From: Desertifilum tharense IPPAS B-1220
GTDB lineage: Bacteria > Cyanobacteriota > Cyanobacteriia > Cyanobacteriales > Desertifilaceae
DNA: 64,000 bases
Reading direction: 5' to 3'
Assembly (NCBI RefSeq): GCF_001746915.1
Contig: NZ_MJGC01000022.1
Span: 1-64,000 of the forward strand
Shown here: piece after piece, positions 42,111-51,893 of the stretch
Layout of the letters: each line of letters starts with the position of its first letter
How positions within the stretch are numbered: the first letter of the stretch is position 1
The notes under the pieces: generated by a model
What the model was told of the DNA's origin: nothing
Databases searched by the model: none
The model's input: only the letters and a program-made list of their open reading frames with translations
Program-made: the position numbers and the translations under genes

Positions 42111-45100
42111 TTATGAGACTTTCTTCGCCGTTTTCTCTCCAGAGAAGCGATTCATAATCCAAAGTTGCAGACTAGTAGCCAGCACGTAAAACACAGGGAC
42201 AACATACAGCGACAGCAACGTTGAAATTAACATCCCGCCGACAACCGTCACCCCAATCGAAACCCGCGCCACCGCACCTGCACCCGTCGCCACAACCAAG
42301 GGCAGCAGACCAAAAATAGTAGAAAACGCCGTCATCAGAATCGGACGAAACCGCGTTCTTCCTGCTTCAATTGCCGCCTTCATCGGCGGTAAGCCATCTT
42401 CGCGCAACTGGTTGGCAAATTCCACAATCAAAATTGAGTTTTTAGACGCCAACCCAATCAACATAATTAACCCAATTTGGCTGTAAACATTCAACGGTAA
42501 GCCAAACACCCACAGCGCCGCAAACGCCCCTAATAGAGACAACGGCACCGCTAAAAGAATAATTGCCGGATCGAGATAGCTTTCAAACTGGGCGGCTAAG
42601 GTGAGGAAAATAAACGCCAATGCCAACCCAAACATAAACAGAATCGCTTGTCCGGCTTCTCGGAACTCTAGGGAGGTTCCCGCCAGAGTGGTGCGAATGC
42701 TGGGCGGGAGTTGTTGGCGAGCCAAATCTTCTAAAGCATCCAACGCCGCCCCTAAACTGACACCGGGCGCGGGAGACCCTTCAATGGTTGCCGAACGGAA
42801 GCGGTTATAGTGGTTAATTTGCGGCGGTGTTGTGGACGTTGCCACATTCACCACCGAACTTAACGGGATCATCTGAGCCGATTCCGTGTTGGTGCGGATA
42901 TAAAGCTGATTAATATCTTGGGGAGAGGCGCGATATTGTTCCTCAGCTTGGACAATCACCTCATAACGGTTGCTTTCCCGGTTGAAGTTCGTAATCTGTT
43001 GTCCGCCTAAGAGAATTTGCAGGGTTCGGGAAATTTCCTCAACAGAAATCCCTAAGTTAGCGGCGGCTGGACGATCGATCGAAATAGTCACCTCTGGTTG
43101 ATTTAACCGGAGATTGGTATCGACGTTCACCAGTTGGGGTAAACCGCGAGCCGCCCCGGCTAAATTGCCAGAAGCTTCTGCAAGTTCCTCAAGGTTATAT
43201 CCTTGTAAAACAAACTCCACAGGCTGAGAAAACCCCGCACCCGGTAAAGCGGGAGGGTTAATTGGCAAGACAAACGCATCGGTAATTTGGGAGAACCGAC
43301 CGAATAATTGACCAATGACCGCTTGTTGCGACTGAGCCGGACTGCGCCGTTCAGCATAAGGTTGCAGCCGTACAAAAGCAATCCCTTGATTGACCTGTCC
43401 GGGTCCTGCATTACTCAGCGCCCCAACCGTAAAATAGCTTTGAACTTCTGGGGTTTGGCTAAACGCCTCTTCCACCTGCTGCATCACGCGGTCGGTGTAA
43501 TCAATCGAGACACCTTCGGGCGCGCGCACAATGGTAAAGACGGCTCCTCGATCTTCTGTTGGGAGAAATTCAAGCGGGAGTTGGCCGAACAGCCAACTGG
43601 TTATAAACAGGAGTAAAACCAAAACGCCCAAAACCAGGGCCTTGATCCGCATGGCTTGGCGCAGGGTCGTGCCATAGGCGTCGCGGCTCCAGTTAAGTCC
43701 CCGGTCTATGACATCCAAGATTTGGGAAATGCCGGGAATGCGGGCTTTTTGGGGACGAAGCAGGCGGCCGGACAAGGCGGGGGCTAAGGTCAGCGCTACG
43801 AAGGAGGACACAACCACGCTTCCGGCTAGGGTAATGGCAAATTCTGTAAACAATCGCCCTGTTACCCCCCCGGAAAAGCTAACCGGGACAAACACGGCGA
43901 TTAGAACGACGGTGGTAGCAATGACCGCAAAGACGACTTCATTCACCCCTTCCACAGCCGCTTGCATGGGGGAATGACCTTTTTCTTCAATGTAGCGAAC
44001 GATGTTTTCTAAAACGACGATGGTGTCGTCTACAACTAATCCGGTGGCTAGGGTGAGGGCAAATAGGGTGAGGGTGTTAATGGAATAGTCGAGGAAAAAC
44101 ATCACCCCAAATACTCCAATTAAGGAGATGGGGATGGTGATGGAGGGGATGAGGGTGGCTCGCCAATCTTGGACGAATACGAAGATGATTAAGATGACGA
44201 GGAAGACCGCTAGGTATAGGGAACCCCAAACTTCATCAATGGCAAGGGCGACGAACTCCGAACTATCGTAGGCGATCGCATAGCGCATCCCTTCGGGGAA
44301 GGTCTGGGAAAGTTCTTCCATCCGGGCTGCTGCCCCTTCAGCAACGGCGATGGTGTTGGAACCCGTGAGTTTGACAACTCCTAAACCGACGGCGGGTTGA
44401 CCGTTAAAGCGGACAAAGGAGTCGGTATCTTCTGCCCCAATTTCAGCGCGTCCGACATCTTTAAAGGTGATTTGGGAGCCGTCGGGGTTGCGCCGCAGAA
44501 TTAGGGCTTCGTATTCTTCGGGGGTTTGCAGCCGCCCTAGGGTGCGGACGGAATATTGAGAGGAGCTGCCTTGAATGCGACCGGAGGGAAGTTCAATGTT
44601 TTCTCGGCGCAGGGCGTTTTCGACATCTAGGACGGTGAGGTTGCGGGCAGCAAGGCGCACCGGACTAATCCACAGGCGCATGGCGTAGCGTCGTTCGCCG
44701 CCGATGATCACGGAACTGACGCCGTTAACGGTTTCGAGGGCGTCTACGATGAAGCGGTCGGCGTAGTCGCTGAGTTCGAGGGTGGATTGGTTCTCGCCGT
44801 ATAGGGCAAACCAGATGATGGGGGAGGCGTCGGCGGATTCTTTGCTGACGATGGGCGGATCGACATCGCTAGGCAAGCGACCGAGGGCGCGGTCTACGCG
44901 CGATCGCACATCCTGGGCAGCCAGATCGGCGTTGCGGTCGAGTTCAAATTGAACGGTAATGGAGCTAACGGAATCGCGGCTTTGGGAGGAGAGGGTTCTA
45001 ATCCCTTCTACACCGTTAATTTCCGCTTCTAGAATTTCGGTGACTTCGGTTTCAACAATTTGCGGGTTGGCTCCCGGATAGACCGTGTTGACGCTAACGA

Positions 45101-45227
45101 CAGGTGGGTCAATGCTGGGGAATTCCTGGACGGGTAAGCGGGTATAGCCGATTAAACCGATCAGGATAATAATCAGGGAACAGACGGAAGCGAAGACCGG
45201 TCGCTTGATAAAGAAGTTGGTAAACAT
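42111..45227 (-). CDS. RND efflux permease (HAE1/AcrB-like)
   Basis: About 1038 residues, the inner-membrane pump of a tripartite RND efflux system. The N-terminal helix and FFIKRPVFASVCSLIIILIGLIGY are typical, followed by the periplasmic porter domains (YPGANPQIVETEVTEILE) and the proton-relay helix with ATGLVVDDTIVVLENIVR. The second half repeats the fold (GLIMLIGLASKNSILIVEFANQL). The ATG at 45227 is chosen; the track-style start at 45383 would overlap the upstream adaptor gene. It follows the adaptor with a 46-base gap. No outer-membrane TolC gene is visible here. Substrate unknown. Confidence 0.95.
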   Translation of the reverse strand: MFTNFFIKRPVFASVCSLIIILIGLIGYTRLPVQEFPSIDPPVVSVNTVYPGANPQIVETEVTEILEAEINGVEGIRTLSSQSRDSVSSITVQFELDRNADLAAQDVRSRVDRALGRLPSDVDPPIVSKESADASPIIWFALYGENQSTLELSDYADRFIVDALETVNGVSSVIIGGERRYAMRLWISPVRLAARNLTVLDVENALRRENIELPSGRIQGSSSQYSVRTLGRLQTPEEYEALILRRNPDGSQITFKDVGRAEIGAEDTDSFVRFNGQPAVGLGVVKLTGSNTIAVAEGAAARMEELSQTFPEGMRYAIAYDSSEFVALAIDEVWGSLYLAVFLVILIIFVFVQDWRATLIPSITIPISLIGVFGVMFFLDYSINTLTLFALTLATGLVVDDTIVVLENIVRYIEEKGHSPMQAAVEGVNEVVFAVIATTVVLIAVFVPVSFSGGVTGRLFTEFAITLAGSVVVSSFVALTLAPALSGRLLRPQKARIPGISQILDVIDRGLNWSRDAYGTTLRQAMRIKALVLGVLVLLLFITSWLFGQLPLEFLPTEDRGAVFTIVRAPEGVSIDYTDRVMQQVEEAFSQTPEVQSYFTVGALSNAGPGQVNQGIAFVRLQPYAERRSPAQSQQAVIGQLFGRFSQITDAFVLPINPPALPGAGFSQPVEFVLQGYNLEELAEASGNLAGAARGLPQLVNVDTNLRLNQPEVTISIDRPAAANLGISVEEISRTLQILLGGQQITNFNRESNRYEVIVQAEEQYRASPQDINQLYIRTNTESAQMIPLSSVVNVATSTTPPQINHYNRFRSATIEGSPAPGVSLGAALDALEDLARQQLPPSIRTTLAGTSLEFREAGQAILFMFGLALAFIFLTLAAQFESYLDPAIILLAVPLSLLGAFAALWVFGLPLNVYSQIGLIMLIGLASKNSILIVEFANQLREDGLPPMKAAIEAGRTRFRPILMTAFSTIFGLLPLVVATGAGAVARVSIGVTVVGGMLISTLLSLYVVPVFYVLATSLQLWIMNRFSGEKTAKKVS

Positions 45228-45273
45228 CGCAGGCGCAACCTTAGAGGACAGCGATCGACGGAGGGGGTTAGCC

Positions 45274-46743
45274 TTAGATCGGGGCGGCGGAATCTGGGGT
45301 GGGGTTGGCTCCTTCTCTGGGGGCAATAGGTGCGCCGTCGCCAATGCGTTGCCGTCCGGAGGTGATGACGCGATCGCCCGCATTCAGGCCTTGTCTGATT
45401 TCTACCAGGTCATCTTTAATCAGACCGAGTTGTACGGGTTGTCGCCGCGCCACGGGGGGGTCTTGGCTGAGGTCGGCCACGAAGACATAGCGATCGCTCC
45501 CTTCATAGATGACGGCGGTGGTGGGGATGGCGATCGCATTAGGAATTTGATTCCAAACAATCCGCGCTCTCACAAATTGACCCGTTCGCAACCGCCCATC
45601 GGGGTTCTCAAAGGTGGCCTTGGCTAAAATCGATTGCGAGTTGCTATCCACTTGGGGAGAGATAAAACTAATCCGCCCCGTGGCGATCGCTCTGCCTTGA
45701 GTATCGGTCATTTCCACGGGCAAGCCCACATCCAATTGATTAGTGCGCTCTAGAGGCACGGCCAAACGCAAATCTAAAGATTGGTTTTGGGTAACGGTGG
45801 TTAAATTATCCCCCCGGTTCACAAAATCGCCCACCTTCACCGGAATGTCACCGACAAATCCCGCAACGGGCGCTAAGATTTCGCTATTTTGCAAGGTGAC
45901 TTCATTGGCTCGCACTTGGGCTGCGGCTTCTGCAACTTGGGCGCGGGCCTGTTGAATTTCTTCGGGTCTAGCACCGCTTTCTAACTGTTGCAAGCGCGCT
46001 TCGGATTCGCGAATTTGCGATTCGGTTTCGCGGACGCGGGCTTGGGCGCGTTCGGCGGTATCGCGTAATTCATCTAAGGTATCGCGGGGAATTGCCCCTT
46101 CCTGAACCAACACTTGATTGCGCTCAACGCGACGAATCGCTAAATTCAGAGCTGAATTGGCGTCTCGCAGTTGCGCTCTCCGGGCGCTAAGGGTTGCTTC
46201 TGCTTGAGCAATTTCCTCGCTACGAGTTCCGGCTTCAAGTTCGGCTAAACGAGCCTGGGCGCGTTCTAAATTCGCCCGCGTTTGCATCAGTTGGGCTTGC
46301 AGTTCGTCGCTTCTCAAGCGAGCAACGACTTGACCTTGTTCCACAAAGTCCCCGGCTTGGACGAGGATTTCGCTAATGCGGCCTTCGGTTTCCGGACGCA
46401 GATCGACGGAGCGTTGTGCTTCTAGGGTTCCGACAAAATCGGACGTTTCGGCGAGAGATTGCCGTTCAACCGTGGCAATTTCAACCGGCGCGCCCTGCAT
46501 TTGCTGTTGGGCGGCGGCGGGGGGTTGGCTGGGAGCGCCCCCGGCGAGCAGTCGCCAACCGATAAATCCTCCCCCACCAATCAGCAGGAGAAGACCTAAG
46601 CCGACAATCCATTTACTGCGCTGGCGCAGTTGTTGCCGTTCGGAATTCGGGAGCGGTTCAAGTTCGTAATCATCGGAGTCAATCGCGTTTGAGGGGGTTT
46701 CCTCAAGGTTTACGCCGGATTGGGCGGCATTCGGATGGTCCAT
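45274..46743 (-). CDS. RND periplasmic adaptor (MFP/HlyD-like)
   Basis: A 489-residue membrane fusion protein. A short cytoplasmic N-terminus and TM helix (about 44-67, WIVGLGLLLLIGGGGFIGW) lead into the lipoyl half (ILVQAGDFVEQGQVVARL), a long coiled-coil hairpin (about 155-270, QTRANLERAQARLAELEA), the second lipoyl half (ILAPVAGFVGDIPVKVGDFV) and beta-barrel and membrane-proximal domains (FVRARIVWNQIPNAIAIPTTAV). It links the RND pump to an outer-membrane channel. Co-transcribed with the permease downstream and behind the PadR regulator. Confidence 0.94.
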   Translation of the reverse strand: MDHPNAAQSGVNLEETPSNAIDSDDYELEPLPNSERQQLRQRSKWIVGLGLLLLIGGGGFIGWRLLAGGAPSQPPAAAQQQMQGAPVEIATVERQSLAETSDFVGTLEAQRSVDLRPETEGRISEILVQAGDFVEQGQVVARLRSDELQAQLMQTRANLERAQARLAELEAGTRSEEIAQAEATLSARRAQLRDANSALNLAIRRVERNQVLVQEGAIPRDTLDELRDTAERAQARVRETESQIRESEARLQQLESGARPEEIQQARAQVAEAAAQVRANEVTLQNSEILAPVAGFVGDIPVKVGDFVNRGDNLTTVTQNQSLDLRLAVPLERTNQLDVGLPVEMTDTQGRAIATGRISFISPQVDSNSQSILAKATFENPDGRLRTGQFVRARIVWNQIPNAIAIPTTAVIYEGSDRYVFVADLSQDPPVARRQPVQLGLIKDDLVEIRQGLNAGDRVITSGRQRIGDGAPIAPREGANPTPDSAAPI

Positions 46744-46794
46744 CAGATCGCTTCTTTTTTGTTCAGGGTGGGCTGAGTCAAGGGGGGGAGGTCG

Positions 46795-47358
46795 CTACGG
46801 AGAGGTTGAAAATTGGACCTCCTCGGATCGTTGGGTGGGGGCTTCGGCGAGGTGGAGTTCTCGCTTGAGCAGTTGGTCTAGCCAGTCAATTTCTGCTTGC
46901 AAAAGAGCGAGGTGATGCTCCCAAAGCAGAGATTGGTAGGGATCGTTGGGGAGGGAAAGATCCTCAAGTTCGGCTCGACGCAAGCGACATTTCAGGCGTC
47001 GATGCTCGATGAGTTTGATGCGCTCGACGGCGGTGAGTTCGCTGAAAAAGAAGCATTTAATGGCAAACCGAGATCGGCTATTCACCCAGCTTTCTGGGGG
47101 ATGCTCTAACATCTTTTCGTGCCAGCGATCGCGCCCTTTGGGGGTAATCTGATAAATCCGACGGCTGAGGCCTGTGTTGTCTTCTGCGGGTGCGATCGCG
47201 GCAATGTTGCCCTGCTCTTGCAGTCGTCGGAGTAAGGGATAGATGGCTCCGTAGTTGACGCTGATACAGCTACTCATAAACAACTCCAGCTCTTGCTTTA
47301 AGCGATAGCCGTGTAGGGGATGTTTTTGCAGTAAGCCGAGAGCAGATAATTCCAGCAT
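46795..47358 (-). CDS. PadR-family transcriptional regulator
   Basis: A 187-residue PadR protein. The winged helix-turn-helix shows LELSALGLLQKHPLHGYRLKQELELF, then VNYGAIYPLLRRLQEQG and a wing with RRIYQITPKGRDRW; the C-terminal half is the PadR dimerisation helical bundle. PadR repressors release their operators when they bind a toxic ligand. It heads the regulator-adaptor-pump gene row, so it likely represses the RND operon and itself. Palindromes suited to such a dimer lie just before its start. Confidence 0.92.
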   Translation of the reverse strand: MLELSALGLLQKHPLHGYRLKQELELFMSSCISVNYGAIYPLLRRLQEQGNIAAIAPAEDNTGLSRRIYQITPKGRDRWHEKMLEHPPESWVNSRSRFAIKCFFFSELTAVERIKLIEHRRLKCRLRRAELEDLSLPNDPYQSLLWEHHLALLQAEIDWLDQLLKRELHLAEAPTQRSEEVQFSTSP

Positions 47359-47364
47359 CGAACG

Positions 47365-47409
47365 ATATCAGCCTGATATATCAGAACAGATGTGAATCTC
47401 AATACACAT
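47365..47409 (-). promoter_or_regulatory. Candidate PadR operator region
   Basis: Two symmetric elements lie 7 to 51 bases upstream of padR: ATATCAG-C-CTGATAT (47365-47379, perfect 7-bp arms) with the overlapping palindrome GATATATC, and ATGTG-x10-CACAT (47390-47409). The second resembles the ATGT/ACAT half-sites known for PadR. Binding is inferred. Confidence 0.5.
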
Positions 47410-47886
47410 ATCTTAAAAGACAACCCGCCGCCAACCATCGCCCGAACGGGTTAAACCTCCAAACTCATCCGGAATCGATCCCCATTAATAATTTTAATAT
47501 TTTTTTGTAACAATATTGTTATATCCGCAGGCGATCGGAATCGGGGGGATCGCCCCACACTCATCGGTTAGCCTTTTTACCACCTAATCGAGCGCTCGGT
47601 TACGGGTTTGCGAAGTATTAAATTTTTCCAAGATTAATCGGTCTTAAGAGCGATCCGCAATTAATTTTAGATATGCTGCAATAAACATGGATTTGAGTTG
47701 TAAGGCTTGAGCAGTCGTCAAAATCGCTCAGTTCGCTGTCCGACTCAACGCTAGATTTTGTAAAAGTTTCAATGTAAACCAAACTTGTGCAGACAATTAG
47801 ACGATCCGTAGCATTTCAGATTGAGCATTCGTCAGATTTGTCGCGCAAGTCATGCTGTATTTATCGACAATGGAGGCGATCGCTTC
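47410..47886. other. padR to GH57 intergenic region
   Basis: 477 bases with no coding sequence recognised. It contains an AT-rich part and a perfect 14-bp palindrome, TAACAATATTGTTA (47508-47521), and should hold the divergent promoters of padR and the GH57 gene. No convincing -35/-10 pair was found by eye. Confidence 0.4.
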
Positions 47887-50541
47887 ATGGCTGCATCTTT
47901 TGATGCCATTCCTCAAGAATCTTCTGTAGCAATGCCCTTCCCCGACGGGAGGGCAGCTTTAGCAGATCGGGCAAATAATGAGGTGACAAACCAGGCGCTT
48001 CCCCAGAAAGTCGCAACAGGCGTCTGCGTAACCGTCCACGGGCATTTTTACCAACCCCCCCGTGAAAACCCCTATCTAGACGCCATCGAGCGCCAAGCGG
48101 GAGCCACGCCTTTTCACGACTGGAACGAACGCATCCACCATGAATGCTATCGCCCCAACGCCTTTGCTCGCATCCTCAACGACCGAGGCGAAATTGTGGG
48201 GGTTGTGAATAACTACGAGTATTTGAGCTTTAACATCGGTCCCACCTTAATGACCTGGTTAGAGCGCCACGACGTAGAAGTTTACCAGCGCATCCTTGAA
48301 GCCGATCGCAAAAGCTGCGATCGCCTCAACGGACACGGCAACGCGATCGCCCAAGCCTACAACCACATGATCTTGCCCCTGGCGAACGAACGCGACAAAT
48401 ACACCCAAATTCGCTGGGGAACCGCCGATTTCCGCTCTCGCTTCGGTCGCGATCCCGAAGGCATGTGGCTGGCCGAAACCGCCGTAGACTATCCCACCCT
48501 AGAAGTCTTAATTGCCGAGGGGATCAAATTCATCATCCTTGCCCCCTCCCAAGCCGAACGCGCCCGCGAACTCCCAACCGAGCATAACCCCGATCCAGAA
48601 TGGCATGAAGTCGGGGGATCGCAAATCGATCCCACCCGTCCCTATCGCTGCTACATTCCTAGCGGTGAATTTATTGATATCTTCTTCTACGACGGGCCAA
48701 TCTCGCGAGACATGGGTTTTAGCGATGTCCTCTTTAACTCCGGACACCTCGCCGGTCGGATCGGTCAAGCCGTACGCGGCGATCATCGTCCCTCCCAACT
48801 GATTTCCGTCGCCACCGACGGCGAAACCTTTGGCCACCACAAAGGCGGCACCGAAAAAACCCTCGCCTACGCTTTTGTTAAAGAGTTTCCCAAGCATGGC
48901 TGGACGGTGACAAACTTTGCCCATTATCTCAGCGTCCATCCCCCCACCTGGGAAGTCATTCTTAAACCCGTCACCGCCTGGAGTTGTTCCCACGGCGTCG
49001 ATCGTTGGCAAGATGACTGCGGTTGTGGCGGCGGCGGGCTGTGGCATCAAAAGTGGCGCAGACCGTTACGCAACACCCTCAACTGGCTGCGCGATAAGTT
49101 AATTGAAGTTTATGAAACCGAAGGCAGCAAGCTGTTTGAAGACCCGTGGCGAGTACGCGACGAATATATTACAGTGATTCGCGATCGCTCTTCAGATAAC
49201 ATCGATCGGTTCCTAAAACGTCATGCTAGCCATCAACTGAGCCGCGAAGAACAAGTAGACGCCCTGCGCCTATTGGAAATGCAGCGCCATACCCTCCTGA
49301 TGTATACCAGTTGCGGTTGGTTCTTTGAAGAAATTTCCCGACCCGAAGGCGTGCAAATTCTGCGCTACGCAGCCAGAGCCATTGAACTGGCTGGAGATGT
49401 GGCCGGCGTTCAACTTGAGCGCTCCTTTATTCAGCGCCTCGTGCAAGCCCCCAGTAACGTTGAGTTCTTTACCAACGGGGCAAACGTCTATCGCCAACTC
49501 GTCCAAACCGCCCAAATTAACCTCAAGCAAGTGGCCGCCCACTATGCCATGAGTTCGCTCTTCCGCAGTTATGCGCCCGAAACGCAGATTTACTGCTACC
49601 AAGCCAAGCAACTCGACTATCAACTGCAACGCATGGGATCGCTCACCCTGGCGGTTGGACAGTTGCAACTGGTTTCTGATATTACCCGCGAAAGCGTTCA
49701 CTATACCTTCGCCGTGCTGCACCTGGGCGGCTGGGACTTCCACTGCTGCATTCAACCGTTTAACGGGCGTCGCGCCTACACCAAACTCAAGGAAAAACTG
49801 TTTGAAGCCCTAGAGCAAGCCAGCGCCGCTCATGCGATTTTGGCAATGGTGAAGCTGTTTGGCGAACAGTCCTTTAGCTTGCAAAACCTGTTTGCAGAAG
49901 AACGCCATCGGATCATGGCTCTCCTGACTCAGGAAACTCTAACGCGCGTCGATCAACTCTATACCCAGGTGTATCGCGATAATTATGGCGTGTTAATGGC
50001 CTTCCATCGCGATGAGTTACCCGCGCCCCAAGAGTTGCAAGTGGCGGCAGAAGTGGCGCTCTCGCACCGCTGTACGGTGGGTTTGCGGGCGTTAGAACAG
50101 GCTAATGGCGATAAACAACTGGCACTGGCTCAGATTGTTGAGTTAGAGGCGATCGCAACTGAGGCAACTCATTTACGCTGTCATTTAAACGTGGCGGAAG
50201 GTAAAGCCACCTTAGAACGGCTGATTTTGCGATCGCTCTGGAAACTCTTGCACGATGTAGACTCCGTTAAACTAGAAGCCGACATCGAACGGGTAGAGCG
50301 GCTGATTGAGTTAGGCAATCAACTGCATCTAGGGCTATCGCTCGCTCGCTGTCAAGAACTCTACTTTAACTGTCTCCATAGCCAGATTGTCCCGCGCTGT
50401 CTCAACGCTCAAACGCACGCAGACGACCCTTTCACCAACGTTTGTACAGAGGCAGACAAGCAGCTTAACCCTCACCAAATGAAGCAACTGTTACGCCTCG
50501 GACAAAAACTTGCAGTTGATGTGAGTCCCTGGCTGGAGTAG
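47887..50541 (+). CDS. GH57/DUF3536 family glycoside hydrolase-like protein
   Basis: About 884 residues. The N-terminal (beta/alpha)7-type GH57 domain shows VTVHGHFYQPPRENPYLDAI, GTADFRSRFGRDPEGMWLAET, the HxGDGETFGHH-type site as ATDGETFGHHKGG, and CSHGVDRWQDDCGCGGGG. A DUF3536 helical C-terminal half follows. GH57 enzymes act on alpha-glucans (amylases, branching enzymes), so a role in glycogen or related polysaccharide metabolism is probable. The ATG at 47887 follows GGAGG ten bases upstream; the TTG at 47821 would add 22 residues. Ends in a shared terminator with the convergent GT4 gene. Confidence 0.88.
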   Translation: MAASFDAIPQESSVAMPFPDGRAALADRANNEVTNQALPQKVATGVCVTVHGHFYQPPRENPYLDAIERQAGATPFHDWNERIHHECYRPNAFARILNDRGEIVGVVNNYEYLSFNIGPTLMTWLERHDVEVYQRILEADRKSCDRLNGHGNAIAQAYNHMILPLANERDKYTQIRWGTADFRSRFGRDPEGMWLAETAVDYPTLEVLIAEGIKFIILAPSQAERARELPTEHNPDPEWHEVGGSQIDPTRPYRCYIPSGEFIDIFFYDGPISRDMGFSDVLFNSGHLAGRIGQAVRGDHRPSQLISVATDGETFGHHKGGTEKTLAYAFVKEFPKHGWTVTNFAHYLSVHPPTWEVILKPVTAWSCSHGVDRWQDDCGCGGGGLWHQKWRRPLRNTLNWLRDKLIEVYETEGSKLFEDPWRVRDEYITVIRDRSSDNIDRFLKRHASHQLSREEQVDALRLLEMQRHTLLMYTSCGWFFEEISRPEGVQILRYAARAIELAGDVAGVQLERSFIQRLVQAPSNVEFFTNGANVYRQLVQTAQINLKQVAAHYAMSSLFRSYAPETQIYCYQAKQLDYQLQRMGSLTLAVGQLQLVSDITRESVHYTFAVLHLGGWDFHCCIQPFNGRRAYTKLKEKLFEALEQASAAHAILAMVKLFGEQSFSLQNLFAEERHRIMALLTQETLTRVDQLYTQVYRDNYGVLMAFHRDELPAPQELQVAAEVALSHRCTVGLRALEQANGDKQLALAQIVELEAIATEATHLRCHLNVAEGKATLERLILRSLWKLLHDVDSVKLEADIERVERLIELGNQLHLGLSLARCQELYFNCLHSQIVPRCLNAQTHADDPFTNVCTEADKQLNPHQMKQLLRLGQKLAVDVSPWLE

Positions 50542-50566
50542 AGGGCGATCGCGATCGCCAGAGTTT

Positions 50567-50600
50567 GCCTGTTTCACCACCCCTGAGACAGGCATTCTGT
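50567..50600. terminator. Convergent-gene terminator
   Basis: GCCTGTTTCA (50567-50576) pairs with TGAGACAGGC (50584-50593) with one G-U, and a CTGTCTTTT stretch follows. It lies between the GH57 and GT4 stops and can serve the plus-strand transcript. Confidence 0.55.
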
Positions 50601-50603
50601 CTT

Positions 50604-51821
50604 TTAAGTCCCAGTGAGGGGAATTTGTCGCTGTTGCAGAATCTTCGCGTACAATCGCTCAACCTGAGAGATATTGCGGCTGAGGGTATAGCGTTCGAGT
50701 ACGCGGCGGCGGGCTTTTTGCCCCAGTAAAACCGCCATTTCCGGATGATCGCGGAATAACGGCAATAGGGTTCTCAACTGGGAGGTGACGCGGTTCGTAT
50801 TCAGAATCACCCCAGCTCCAGCTTCTAGCACTTCCCCATCTGCCCCCGCATCGGTAGCAATACAAGCCACGCCACAAGCCATCGCTTCGAGTAACGACAG
50901 AGAAAGCCCTTCCACTAAAGAAGGCAGGATAAAGACATCAGCGCCGCGTAGAATTTCAATCCGTCGCTGTTCGTCTGCAATGAATCCTAGCCAAATCACC
51001 CCCTGTTCCGGGCCGTAGAACATCTTCAGCGAGGAGGCGAGCGGGCCGGTTCCCACCATCAGCAGCTTGCAATCAGGCCCCATTTCCGACTGCTTCCAAG
51101 CTTTGAGCAAGGCTTCAACGTTCTTTTCTGGGGCAATTCTGCCTTGATAGACAAAAATCCGCTCGGCTTCAAACTCTTGTTTGAGGTTAGAAGAACCTGG
51201 GGAATATTTTTGAGCATCGACCCCATTAGGAATCACCGCGACTCTAGATTCAGGGACTCCCAAACGCACAAGGATATCGCTTTGAATCTGAGAAAACACA
51301 ATGCTGCTATCGTAGTTTGCTAAAAAAGGTGCATACAGTTGATAGGCGAGGTGTTGCGTTCCGGAGGTGATATTGCGAAGTTTGCGATCGAAGGGGGGAT
51401 GAAATGTGGCAATTAGGGGTAAATTCAGTTCCTCGCAGATTTCTGGTAATAGAAAATCTAGAGGAGAGAGCGTCAAAGAAGCGTGAACCACATCCGGCTG
51501 GAGTTGCCAGAGCGATCGCGCTAGCACTTTACTCGATCTTAAAGTGGGAATCGTGTAAAGCGTTGATTTCATGACGCAGGGGATCGCCACTTCCGGGCAA
51601 TCTCCCCATCCCTCATCGTCTACTTTGCCTAGAGAATGACTGGCGAAAGGGAGTTTATAGGAACTGCGATTCAGTAACGCTTTGGCACCCGGTTGTTCTT
51701 CTTGAGCAAAGTGAAGAAAACTAACCTGATATCCGCGTTCTAGCAACGCATTGGTTACTTCTCGCGAGTAGGTGACATTGCCGCAAAAGGGTGATTTTTT
51801 GCCAAGCCAAGCGATATGCAT
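50604..51821 (-). CDS. GT4-family glycosyltransferase
   Basis: A 405-residue GT-B glycosyltransferase. The N-domain starts MHIAWLGKKSPFCGNVTYSREV; the C-domain has PNGVDAQKYSP, FVYQGRIAPEKNVEALL, LLMVGTGPLASSL and the nucleotide-sugar-binding ILPSLVEGLSLSLLEAMACG with E-x7-E spacing. The acceptor and donor cannot be read. It is followed on the same strand (downstream of recO and MFS) but separated from them by about 70 bases. It may act in cell-wall or exopolysaccharide synthesis; inference. Confidence 0.88.
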   Translation of the reverse strand: MHIAWLGKKSPFCGNVTYSREVTNALLERGYQVSFLHFAQEEQPGAKALLNRSSYKLPFASHSLGKVDDEGWGDCPEVAIPCVMKSTLYTIPTLRSSKVLARSLWQLQPDVVHASLTLSPLDFLLPEICEELNLPLIATFHPPFDRKLRNITSGTQHLAYQLYAPFLANYDSSIVFSQIQSDILVRLGVPESRVAVIPNGVDAQKYSPGSSNLKQEFEAERIFVYQGRIAPEKNVEALLKAWKQSEMGPDCKLLMVGTGPLASSLKMFYGPEQGVIWLGFIADEQRRIEILRGADVFILPSLVEGLSLSLLEAMACGVACIATDAGADGEVLEAGAGVILNTNRVTSQLRTLLPLFRDHPEMAVLLGQKARRRVLERYTLSRNISQVERLYAKILQQRQIPLTGT

Positions 51822-51893
51822 TCAAGTTTTAGGGTTTTGTTAATTGATGAGCTATCCAGCGTGAATTGTCACACTTTCACCTTCCATAAACAA

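Noticed and set aside
45228..45383. Extended N-terminus of the RND permease
   Set aside because: It would overlap the adaptor gene by 110 bases and lacks permease-like sequence; MFTNFFIKRP at 45227 is the family start.
45205..45627. Plus-strand ORF across the RND gene junction
   Set aside because: It is antisense to the start of the permease and the end of the adaptor.
48508..49050. A 180-residue minus-strand ORF inside the GH57 gene
   Set aside because: Antisense shadow; Gly-rich, no family, no ribosome binding site.
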